From: CAXBGS01 sp963975425
GTDB taxonomy: Bacteria > Planctomycetota > Planctomycetia > Pirellulales > Pirellulaceae
Length of the DNA stretch: 23,182 bases
Assembly: GCA_963975425.1 (NCBI GenBank)
Contig: CAXBGS010000024.1
Location: 1-23,182 of the forward strand
Reading direction: 5' to 3'
Shown here: positions 1-8,715 of the stretch, in pieces
How positions within the stretch are numbered: position 1 is the first letter of the stretch
Layout of the letters: every line of letters begins with the position of its first letter
Translations under genes and position numbers: made by a program
Notes under the pieces: model-generated
Databases searched by the model: none
What the model was told of the DNA's origin: nothing
What the model saw: only the letters and a program-made list of their open reading frames with translations

Positions 1-4
1 GCTA

Positions 5-195
5 ACTGCATAGCCCGGAGGGCGAAAGATTCATTGCCGGTGGCGTCAGCCACCGATTTGGCAGAGATTCTACCGGGCTCCGCCCTTCATTCGACTGCAT
101 AGCCCGGAGGGCGAAAGATTCATTGCCGGTGGCGTCAGTCACCGGATGATAGTTTCATCACATCCGAGCCCGGAGGGCGACACATGCATTGCCAC
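5..195. repeat. Dispersed hairpin-forming repeat, two full copies and one partial
   Basis: A 51-bp unit at 5-55 recurs almost exactly at 94-144 (89 bp apart), and a shortened third copy starts at about 166 with the same CCCGGAGGGCGA core. Each full copy ends in an inverted repeat. In copy 1, CGGTGGC (38-44) pairs with GCCACCG (49-55) around a GTCA loop. In copy 2, 126-133 pairs with 138-145, and the one change still allows a G-T pair. Between the copies, 73-86 carries a reverse-oriented relative of the CCCGGAGGGCG core. The cluster lies just beyond the 3' end of the leftward cupin gene and could contribute to ending its transcript, but there is no T-run typical of an intrinsic terminator. Confidence 0.85.
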
Positions 196-239
196 CATCG
201 GACCACGATTCGGTGTTAGGTCACGGCAACGAATCGATG

Positions 240-1556
<1,317 letters not shown>

Positions 1557-2344
1557 CGGTAATGAACCTCAATGAATTTTAAAAAAGCGGTCGGCTCCAA
1601 GAAGTTCCTGGAGAGCTGTAAGGGGGGTATATTTGCTGACGCAAGACGGGACTGCATGAGCGTCGGGCGATTCGATGCGAAAGCAGCGTCAGATAGCTTA
1701 AGGAAAAGAGCGGCAGGAGGGAATCAAGGAGCCGTGCGAGCTGCGTCTGTTTTTATCGCAGAATGAAGTCAACGGCAGCGGTAGAACCAGCGGATGCGTC
1801 ATGACTCCGTCCATGCATGGTGAGCCCAATCCGAAGCGGGGGCGCATCCATCGCAGCGAGATCGAACCTCAGCAATCGCTGCATCAGGCCACATTGTGGG
1901 ACGCACGAAGAATGGGTTGCGGAGGATCGAATCAGAAAGAATAGTGTCCACAAAGACAGCACATCCGCACAGCAAAACACACCAGACCAGGAACCTGTCC
2001 ACCTGCCATCCCGCTTTGGTGCGGCAAATGGTAGCGCCGCAGAAGACCTACCGATCACAAAGCTCGCGGGGATCAACCGTGAAGTCCAATTCCAATCGGA
2101 AGGCAAAGTCGTTGTGGAAGTCGCAGTCGCAGTGCGAATCGCAAAATTGCGGATGTCCGATCAACGCACACCGTGCACCCTGCGGGGCGTGGCCCTTCGA
2201 GGGCAATCTCACCGATACGACGGGCAAGGCGGTTGGCAAAGCGACGCGTTTGCTCGCACAGATGCCAACACGAAATCGGTGATCGATTTCGGTCCGGCGC
2301 ACAATTCAAAAGCATAGCTATTTGCAAATTTCCGGCGGTTGAAC
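1557..2344. other. Long intergenic region with no supportable gene
   Basis: About 790 bp separate the divergent cupin and metallophosphoesterase genes, so promoters for both should lie here. Open frames exist on both strands (for example 1817-2317 forward and 1753-2106 reverse), but they overlap each other and have biased, repeat-like composition rich in Arg, Cys and Ser. None shows a recognisable domain. At 2105-2150 there is a low-complexity stretch of near-repeats of GTCGCAGT/GTCGTTG. I see no tRNA, no clear riboswitch and no intrinsic terminator. It may be decayed coding DNA. Confidence 0.5.
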
Positions 2345-3295
2345 ATGGATCGGTACGACATCATTGGCGACATCCACGGACACGCGAATGAATTGAAGAA
2401 CTTGCTCAAATCACTCGGCTATCAACGGTGCGGTCAAAGTTACCGCCAGAGAGACCGAAAGGTAGTGTTCGTTGGCGACTTCGTTGATCGCGGTCCGGCA
2501 ATCGGTGAAGTCATCGCGATAGCTCGTGCGATGGTGGATGCCGGTGATGCGTTGGCGGTGATGGGGAATCATGAGTACAACGCGATTGCGTTTCATGCTC
2601 CTCGGCCGGGGAAGCAAGACGAATGGTTTCGACCTCACTCGGCGAAGAACATCAAGCAGCATCAGGTGACGTTAGACCAGTTGTCGCAGGGCGAGCTTGC
2701 CGATGCGGTCGCTTGGTTCAAAACACTTCCGGTTGCGATCGAGATCGGCGGGATCGGTGTGGCTCATGCATCTTGGCAGTCGCGGGATATCGATCGCATC
2801 AATAACGAGTTGTCCCACGCGGGCAGGTTCACGCCTGACTTTCTTGCGATCGCGGAGAGCGCCGGCAGCGAATTGAATGTCGCGATTGAGAACGTATTGA
2901 AGGGGCCGGAACTGCGGTTGCCAGACGGATGCTCGTTCGTTGACAAGTCCGGGCACCGTCGGAAATCGGCGCGAATCAAATGGTACGAAGACGGTACGGG
3001 TCGAACCTATCGTCAACATCACCTCGGCAGCGACGAAGTTCCTGATGTCGAGATTACTACGGACGAACTAGCGACCGTAGACATCTACCCCCGTGACGCG
3101 GTACCAGTATTTGTGGGCCATTACTGGTTAACGGGGACGCCGGCGCCGCTCGCGGCGAACGTAGCCTGCACAGACTATAGCGTGGGGAAAGGTGGCAAAC
3201 TGGTTGCCTACCGATGGGACGGCGAGTCGGAATTGAATGCCAACAAGTTTCATTGGGTGAGTAAAAACTTAACGACTGATCGGCCAGGCGAGTAA
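2345..3295 (+). CDS. Metallophosphoesterase, PPP/ApaH-like family
   Basis: A 316-residue calcineurin-like phosphoesterase. The N-terminus carries the family's metal motifs in order: GDIHGH (8-13; Asp9 and His11), GDFVDRGP (44-51) and GNHE (74-77). Later come a conserved VAHASW segment and a C-terminal FVGHYW His motif. This is the signature of PPP-type enzymes, which include bis(5'-nucleosyl)-tetraphosphatases (ApaH, PrpE) and Ser/Thr protein phosphatases; the substrate cannot be told from sequence alone. It has no signal peptide, so it should act in the cytoplasm. The ATG at 2345 was chosen over an in-frame TTG two codons earlier (2339) because the family motif follows immediately. No strong ribosome-binding site is seen. 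Its 3' end overlaps the opposing DUF393 pseudogene by 27 bp. Confidence 0.9.
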   Translation: MDRYDIIGDIHGHANELKNLLKSLGYQRCGQSYRQRDRKVVFVGDFVDRGPAIGEVIAIARAMVDAGDALAVMGNHEYNAIAFHAPRPGKQDEWFRPHSAKNIKQHQVTLDQLSQGELADAVAWFKTLPVAIEIGGIGVAHASWQSRDIDRINNELSHAGRFTPDFLAIAESAGSELNVAIENVLKGPELRLPDGCSFVDKSGHRRKSARIKWYEDGTGRTYRQHHLGSDEVPDVEITTDELATVDIYPRDAVPVFVGHYWLTGTPAPLAANVACTDYSVGKGGKLVAYRWDGESELNANKFHWVSKNLTTDRPGE

Positions 3296-3568
3296 GTTGA
3301 GGCCGACAGCGGCATCGAGTTGACGGAACATGCCGACGCCGGTGTTCCAAGTTTCGTCAGGGAGTCAATCATGGATTGCATCCATGAATTGGGCCGGCGT
3401 TTTTCTGTATTCAGTCGCGTCGAAATCAACTGCCGTGATATCGGTAAATCTTATGTGGCTCTTGCGATCCAGAAATCGCAGCAGCTTGATTTCACGCAGG
3501 CAAAGCGGGGACTCGCCATCGCAAGAGACTTCGACCGTGTAGCTGAGCAACGAGACTAGGTCGCTCAC
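3269..3568 (-). pseudogene. Decayed DCC/DUF393 thiol-disulfide oxidoreductase-like gene
   Basis: From a GTG at 3566-3568 the frame reads YTVEVSCDGESPLCLREI, then LDRK, IRFTDITAVDFD and FMDAIHD, which match the DUF393 (DCC family) fold. A TGA at 3365-3367 then interrupts it exactly where the family has Arg (IH-x-R-LPDG-W). Reading on in the same frame gives LPDETWNTGVGMFRQLDAAV, the expected next family segment, up to TAA at 3269-3271. The first Cys of the family's C-P-L-C motif is Ser here (ESPLC), and the usual C-terminal 40 or so residues are missing. It starts 3 bp after the SOUL gene's stop, so it was probably its operon partner. The decay is seen directly; the cause (point mutations plus a 3' deletion) is inferred. 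Sequencing error could explain the TGA but not the other changes. Confidence 0.8.
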
Positions 3569-3571
3569 GCA

Positions 3572-4216
3572 TTATTTTAACCGGATCAGGATTTCGTTGC
3601 GGCGCATGGGGCCGGGGGTGAAGGGTGGATCGTAGGAAGCCGATTCGACATTGCCGCGTGGATTGTCGTCCGTTAGGACAGAGTCATCGGCGATGAGCCC
3701 CTTGGTTTTCATCCAAGATCGGAGCTTGGCTTCGGATTCTTTGGCGAGCTTGGCGGTGAGCCGCCCAGAGAATCGGAGGACCGCGAAGCGTCCGCCGGGG
3801 CGCTTGCGAACATTGACGTCGGAACCCGTCGGCGTTGGTACGCCCTCGACGGCTACCTCCTTTGGCATCACGAATCCCATTTGGACCGCTGAGTCTTTCT
3901 TGTCGCCACTTTCGACCATACTTTCCTGCATGAACACGGGCGTCGTCATGGAAATCTTCTGTTCCGACTCATTCGCACCCGAGATGTAGCGGAACAATTT
4001 CATGAAGCTGCCGTCGCGGCCTTGAGCGTCAATTTTGGTGGTCGTGGCCACCAGCATCAAATCCGGATATTCACGGACTTCAAAGTTGCCGTCGGATTCG
4101 ACGACTTTGTATTCGGCCGATTTATAGCCGGCTCGCGTCGACTTGTTAAACACAAACACTCCGATCGCGATCAAGACGGCGACGCTCGCGAAGTTCATCA
4201 TTCTTTTACGCATCAT
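3572..4216 (-). CDS. SOUL-family haem-binding protein, membrane-anchored
   Basis: A 214-residue protein (from the ATG at 4216) with a basic N-terminus and one hydrophobic segment (about 8-23) that acts as a signal anchor. The SOUL domain follows: EYKVVESDGNFEVREYPDLM, then a region with FMKLFRYISGAN, the family-typical KISMTTPVFM, and a C-terminal PPFTPGPMRRNEILI. SOUL proteins bind haem or other tetrapyrroles; the role in bacteria is not settled. Start choice is uncertain. The frame is open to a TTG at 4291 and has another ATG at 4255; I prefer 4216 because GGTGA lies a few bases upstream and the signal anchor begins there. The decayed DUF393 gene follows 3 bp downstream on the same strand. 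Confidence 0.88.
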   Translation of the reverse strand: MMRKRMMNFASVAVLIAIGVFVFNKSTRAGYKSAEYKVVESDGNFEVREYPDLMLVATTTKIDAQGRDGSFMKLFRYISGANESEQKISMTTPVFMQESMVESGDKKDSAVQMGFVMPKEVAVEGVPTPTGSDVNVRKRPGGRFAVLRFSGRLTAKLAKESEAKLRSWMKTKGLIADDSVLTDDNPRGNVESASYDPPFTPGPMRRNEILIRLK

Positions 4217-4452
4217 CCGATCACCCGTGGAAACGTGCGGCAACGATTCGGACATCGAGTCGGTCACCAGAGGAGAATAGGTGTCTGGCAAGGTGGCACG
4301 GAAAAGGTTTGAAGGGTGAAGTTTGAAATTCGGGGTGAGGACGTTTCGTTGTGAGCGTTGTTATTCAACCGCCGCGTTGGGATGAACCGTGGTGGGTGGT
4401 GTGCCGAGCGATGTGCCAGGCCGTTACAGTGTCCCGGTTCAGGGCGACGGGG

Positions 4453-4518
4453 GTTCGGCTGTTTACGCGTCGCGGCTCATGGTGATAGGGGCCCGGCCGC
4501 TTACCCGTCGCGGCTCAC
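4453..4518 (-). repeat. Two copies of the 29-bp array repeat, reverse orientation
   Basis: The segment 4491-4518 is the reverse complement of the repeat unit arrayed at 17514-18036, with one mismatch. 4453-4480 is a second, more diverged copy, and 4526-4557 may be a decayed third. They lie in the 360-bp gap between the divergently placed 5' end of the SOUL gene and the 3' end of glpF. Apart from these copies the gap 4217-4578 shows no gene I can support. Confidence 0.75.
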
Positions 4519-4578
4519 GGTGATGCGGCCTGCTGTTTAGGTGTGGCGGTTAACGGTGGGCAACGGTATAGACAGTCT

Positions 4579-5331
4579 TTAACTCGACAACACAAAACGG
4601 TAGAGAACCGCTGCCAGCGCGGCGCCGAGCAGTGGTCCGGTGATTGGCACCCACGCGTAGCTCCAGTCGCTGTCGCGTTTACCCTTGATCGGTAGCAAGG
4701 TGTGAACCAAGCGGGGGCCGAGGTCTCGAGCCGGGTTGATCGCGTATCCGGTGGTTCCGCCAAGCGATAAACCGATTCCAAAGACCAGCAAACCGACTGG
4801 CAGCAGTCCAAGGGAACCAAGCCCTAACCGCGGATCGGAAACCGACGGGGCTTCACCTTGGATCAAACTGGGCGTCGCCATCAAAAAAATTGGCAAGATC
4901 AATGCGAATGTCCCGACAGCCTCGCAGAAGAAAGCTTGCGTGGAATTGCGAATGTTTGGGGCCGTGCAAAAGCAAGCGAGCTTGGCATCAGCATCGTCGG
5001 TGATATTGAAGTGTTCTCGATAGAACAAATAGACCAGAGTCGCACCCACGATCGCGCCGATGAACTGCGCCGCGATGTATCCGCCCGCTTCAGCGACACT
5101 CATTTTTCCCGCAATGACCATCGCCACACTGACGGCGGGATTGAGGTGTGCGCCGCTGAATTCATTCGCACAGAATGCCCCCACGAAAACGGCAATCCCC
5201 CATCCCGCGGCGATTACTATCCAACCCGCGTCAGTGCCTTTGGTGCGAGCGAGCACGACGTTGGCCACCACCCCGTTACCAAACAGAACCAACATCATGG
5301 TTCCAATCACTTCGGCGGTGATGGGAGACAT
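4579..5331 (-). CDS. glpF: Glycerol facilitator (aquaglyceroporin, MIP family)
   Basis: A 250-residue inner-membrane channel for glycerol and other small polyols. It has the two half-helix signatures of the family: GAHLNPAVS (NPA at 64-66) and GYAINPARDLGPR (NPAR at 199-202). The Asp after the second NPAR marks the glycerol-conducting branch rather than water-only aquaporins. About six hydrophobic segments are spread along the protein, and the length is normal. It is the last gene of a glpK-glpD-glpF operon: its ATG (5329-5331) shares one base with the TGA of glpD (TGATG), which points to coupled translation. Many bacteria place glpF before glpK, so the gene order here is K-D-F. Confidence 0.95.
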   Translation of the reverse strand: MSPITAEVIGTMMLVLFGNGVVANVVLARTKGTDAGWIVIAAGWGIAVFVGAFCANEFSGAHLNPAVSVAMVIAGKMSVAEAGGYIAAQFIGAIVGATLVYLFYREHFNITDDADAKLACFCTAPNIRNSTQAFFCEAVGTFALILPIFLMATPSLIQGEAPSVSDPRLGLGSLGLLPVGLLVFGIGLSLGGTTGYAINPARDLGPRLVHTLLPIKGKRDSDWSYAWVPITGPLLGAALAAVLYRFVLSS

Positions 5332-6920
5332 CAGGCGATTCCTTGTTGGGGAACGTAGTGTGCGGCGACGGATTTAAACCGCTCGCATTGTTCTCGACAC
5401 CACGTATCGTCTTGTCCCAGTTCCGCCGCCATCACCGCGGCAACGTCTGGTGCAATCTGCAGTGCGGCCGCGGAATCAAGGAAAAGCGCTCGAGTGCGCC
5501 TCGCCAAAACATCCTCGACGGTGCGCGCCATTTCATTGCGCACGGCCCAGACGATATCCGATTTTCGAATCGATAGTGATTTGCACATCGGTACCGAGAG
5601 TTCCTGGTTTTCCGCTTCCAATTCCGTGATCGCAGATAAGTCCGCACCGTAAAATCCGCGAGGATCGTTCACTGGCGGCGACTCCATGAACCCGTGCAGC
5701 CTCATCGATTTTGTCTTGCAGTTGGCGGAATTCAAATTGGCCTCCTTGACCGCCCGGTTGACGCAATCCTCTGCCATTTTTCGCACCGTTGTCCATTTCC
5801 CGCCGGTGATCGTGATCAGTCCCGACGACGAAACGCGAATCACATGGTCTCGCGACAGCGAAGCCGTGCGCGCCGATTTGTCTCCTTTGACCAGTGGGCG
5901 GATGCCTGTAAAGATGCTCAGCACATCGTCTATTCGAGGAGCCTTCGAAAGATACGCGGCTGACATATTCAGCAAGAACTGAATTTCATCGGCTTGTGGG
6001 GCAGGTTCAAGTGTTGCGTTGGTAATCGGCGTGTCGGTCGTCCCCACCAACGCGTGTCCATGCCAGGGAATGATAAAAATCACTCGCCCATCCGGTGTCT
6101 TGGGAACAATCATCGCAGTGTCGCCAGGAAAAAACGCTCCCGGCAGAACCAAGTGCACACCTTGGCTGTGCGCGAGCATGGATTCGCAGGTCGCGTCATC
6201 CATCCTGCGTACGCTGTCACAAAATGGGCCTGCCGCGTTGATCAAGCAACGACATTTGATGTGAAATTCTTCGTTTGTCTCTTGATCGATTGCGGTCACA
6301 CCAGTAACCGAACCGTCGTCACTCTTGGTTAAATCGGTGACGGCCATGTAATTCAACAAGCAAGCACCATGTTGGTGGGCCGTCTGCGCCATGTTCAGTA
6401 ACAAGCGTGCATCATCAAATTGGCCATCGTGATAGATGACACCGCCGCGAATGCCATCGCGGCGCAGCCCAGGCAAGACTCGTACTGCGTCGTCGGTCGA
6501 CACGCTATGCGATCGGCCGAAGTTATTCCCAGCGGCCAGAAAATCGTAGACCTTCAAACCGATTCCGTAAAAGAAACGTTGCCACAGATTGTGACAAGGA
6601 ATCAAGAATGCCAGGTCATGAACGAGGTGCGGAGCGTTATCTCGCAGCAAGGTGCGTTCACGAAGTGCGTCGCGAACGAGGGTGATGTTGCCTTGACGCA
6701 AATAGCGGACGCCGCCGTGCACCAGTTTAGTACTACGGCTAGACGTTCCCTTGCCGAAATCGGACTGCTCGACCAGCAAGACGTCCAGTCCGCGACTTGC
6801 CGCGTCCATCGCAACTCCGACTCCGGTCGCCCCTCCGCCAATGACGACGATGTCCCAAGGGGTTGTGCGTTGTCGCATCCGCTCGATCGATCCTGCGCGG
6901 CTGAGCGCTGTCGAAGTCAT
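5331..6920 (-). CDS. glpD: Aerobic glycerol-3-phosphate dehydrogenase (FAD-dependent)
   Basis: A 529-residue flavoprotein that oxidises sn-glycerol-3-phosphate to dihydroxyacetone phosphate, passing electrons to quinone at the membrane. Near the N-terminus is the FAD-binding dinucleotide fold (VVIGGGATGVG, about 25-35), followed by the GlpD/GlpA signature GTSSRSTKLVHGGVRYL (about 58-74). Further on are a DAO-type domain with GTTDTPI and ITGGKWTT and the C-terminal DAO_C helical domain (about 400-529). The ATG at 6920 is favoured over an in-frame start at 6965 because it overlaps the glpK stop in an ATGA. The 3' end overlaps the glpF start by one base. The tight overlaps show this is one transcript. 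Confidence 0.95.
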   Translation of the reverse strand: MTSTALSRAGSIERMRQRTTPWDIVVIGGGATGVGVAMDAASRGLDVLLVEQSDFGKGTSSRSTKLVHGGVRYLRQGNITLVRDALRERTLLRDNAPHLVHDLAFLIPCHNLWQRFFYGIGLKVYDFLAAGNNFGRSHSVSTDDAVRVLPGLRRDGIRGGVIYHDGQFDDARLLLNMAQTAHQHGACLLNYMAVTDLTKSDDGSVTGVTAIDQETNEEFHIKCRCLINAAGPFCDSVRRMDDATCESMLAHSQGVHLVLPGAFFPGDTAMIVPKTPDGRVIFIIPWHGHALVGTTDTPITNATLEPAPQADEIQFLLNMSAAYLSKAPRIDDVLSIFTGIRPLVKGDKSARTASLSRDHVIRVSSSGLITITGGKWTTVRKMAEDCVNRAVKEANLNSANCKTKSMRLHGFMESPPVNDPRGFYGADLSAITELEAENQELSVPMCKSLSIRKSDIVWAVRNEMARTVEDVLARRTRALFLDSAAALQIAPDVAAVMAAELGQDDTWCREQCERFKSVAAHYVPQQGIA

Positions 6921-8410
6921 GAATGCGACTCCCACGCGCTGGCGCGTTGCAACGCCTCGGCCCATCGCGATCGTCGCCGCGAAACCTCGTCCGCCGGCAT
7001 CGATGGCTGAAAGACTTTATCGGTTTGCCAAACCTCTGCAATCTCGCTGGCGTCGTTCCAGAAACCGACGGCCAGTCCGGCCAGGTACGCAGCACCAAGT
7101 GCCGTGGTCTCGATCACTTTCGGTCGCACGACGGGAACCTGCATAATATCGGCTTGGAACTGCATCAACAGATCGTTTGCTGACGCGCCGCCGTCGACTC
7201 GTAATTCCTGGATCGGAATTCCTGCGTCCTGTTTCATCGCATCCAGAACATCGGCCACTTGGAATGCGATGCCTTCGAGTGCGGCACGGGCAAAATGAGC
7301 CTTTGTGGTGCCGCGTGTGATGCCGACAATGGTTCCGCGAGCATACGAATCCCAGTGTGGTGCCCCGAGTCCCGCGAATGCTGGAACCATGTAAACACCA
7401 TCGCTGTCGGCGACACTGGCAGCCAGCGATTCGACCTCCGACGAAGAGCCAATGATGCCGAGTCCGTCGCGAAGCCATTGAATGGCCGCGCCGGCAATGA
7501 ACACGCTGCCCTCAAGTGCATACTCGCGTGTGTTGTTGATGCTGCAAGCGACCGTGGTGAGCAATTTGCACGTCGATGCGGTCGGTTTTTCGCCGATGTT
7601 CATTAGCATGAAACATCCGGTACCGTAAGTATTCTTTGCCATCCCGTGACGAGTGCAGTTTTGGCCGAAGAGCGCGGATTGCTGATCGCCGGCAGCACCA
7701 CCGAGTTTGATTGGCGTTCCGAATAGCTCGGCATCCGTTTCGCCATAGAGATGACTTGACGGCAGCACTTCCGGCAAGACCGATCGAGGAATGTCGAACA
7801 GCGACAACAGATCGTCGTCCCATTGGCAGGATTCAATATTCAACAGCATGGTTCGCGATGCATTGGTCACGTCCGTGGCATGAACACGGCCACCGGTCAG
7901 TTTCCAAAACAGCCAACTGTCAATCGTCCCAAACGCTAGCTCACCACGCTCGGCTCGCTGCCGCGCCCCCGCAACGTTCTCGAGCAACCAGTGAATCTTG
8001 GTGGCACAAAAGTAGGGATCGATCAATAGTCCCGACTTCTGCTGGACAATCTTGGCATGTCCCGCCTCTTGAAGCGAGTCGCAAAACGCGGCGGTACGCC
8101 GATCCTGCCAAACGATCGCGTTGTGGATCGGTTCGCCGGTCGTTCGATCCCAGAGGAGCGTTGTTTCACGCTGATTGGTGATGCCAATCGCTGCGACGTC
8201 GTTGGCGGACAGGTCGCACTCGGCAAGCACCTCGCGCGCGACGTCGAGTTGTGTCTGCCAAATCTCGTTTGCGTCGTGCTCGACCCAGCCAGGTTGGGGA
8301 AAATGCTGGCTGAATTCCCGCTGGGCAACGCCGAGAATCGAGCCGCCGTGATCAAAGACGATCGCCCGCGAACTGGTCGTGCCTTGATCGAATGCCAGTA
8401 CAACGCTCAT
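6917..8410 (-). CDS. glpK: Glycerol kinase (FGGY family)
   Basis: A 497-residue cytoplasmic kinase that converts glycerol plus ATP to sn-glycerol-3-phosphate. The family elements are all present: AFDQGTTSSRAIVFD (6-20, phosphate-binding), GWVEHDANEIW (41-51), NQRETT (79-84, glycerol-binding Arg/Glu), WQDRRT (101-106), GAAGDQQSALFGQ with the catalytic Asp, YGTGCF, and GGASANDLLMQFQADI near the C-terminus. Length is typical. The ATG at 8410 is preferred to a GTG three codons upstream because homologues usually begin right before the DQGTT motif. It is the first gene of the operon, and its TGA overlaps the glpD ATG by 4 bp (ATGA). No repressor gene (glpR) is present nearby. Confidence 0.97.
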   Translation of the reverse strand: MSVVLAFDQGTTSSRAIVFDHGGSILGVAQREFSQHFPQPGWVEHDANEIWQTQLDVAREVLAECDLSANDVAAIGITNQRETTLLWDRTTGEPIHNAIVWQDRRTAAFCDSLQEAGHAKIVQQKSGLLIDPYFCATKIHWLLENVAGARQRAERGELAFGTIDSWLFWKLTGGRVHATDVTNASRTMLLNIESCQWDDDLLSLFDIPRSVLPEVLPSSHLYGETDAELFGTPIKLGGAAGDQQSALFGQNCTRHGMAKNTYGTGCFMLMNIGEKPTASTCKLLTTVACSINNTREYALEGSVFIAGAAIQWLRDGLGIIGSSSEVESLAASVADSDGVYMVPAFAGLGAPHWDSYARGTIVGITRGTTKAHFARAALEGIAFQVADVLDAMKQDAGIPIQELRVDGGASANDLLMQFQADIMQVPVVRPKVIETTALGAAYLAGLAVGFWNDASEIAEVWQTDKVFQPSMPADEVSRRRSRWAEALQRASAWESHS

Positions 8411-8715
8411 AGAACTCACATGAAAGGGGATGATCGCTGGGGCCGCAGAATCCTTGAGAGTTTGATTAGCTTAACAGTTGTCGCGAGCAATTTGTGGTTC
8501 GCCAAGTTTCCGCGGTCATGTTGCGGCTTAGAGCACTCGTCATAGGCGAATTTGCAAGCTTTCGTTTGTGAGATTTCCGAATTGGCGCACGAAGACCGGT
8601 TGGCTTTCGATGACGGGATTGGCTTTCTGGTCGCGAAAGACTCATTCCGTGGCTTGAACGAGAATGCAAACAATCGTCTGTTCGGACTGCAAACGGTACA
8701 TCCGTCCCACGGCCA
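8411..8715. other. Intergenic leader region upstream of the glp operon
   Basis: About 305 bp between the 3' end of the secreted hydrolase gene and the start of glpK, both on the minus strand. The glp operon promoter should lie here. The stretch 8455-8500 is locally AT-rich, but I see no convincing -35/-10 pair, no clear inverted repeat that could serve as a repressor site, and no intrinsic terminator for the upstream gene. The short open frames on either strand have no recognisable domain. Confidence 0.4.

Noticed and set aside
1817..2317. 166-residue forward ORF
   Set aside because: No domain, no ribosome-binding site, overlaps several equally long frames on the other strand, and has a skewed composition.
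8455..8500. Promoter for the glp operon
   Set aside because: TTGCTC and TAATCA at a 16-bp distance on the minus strand fit the consensus too poorly to call.
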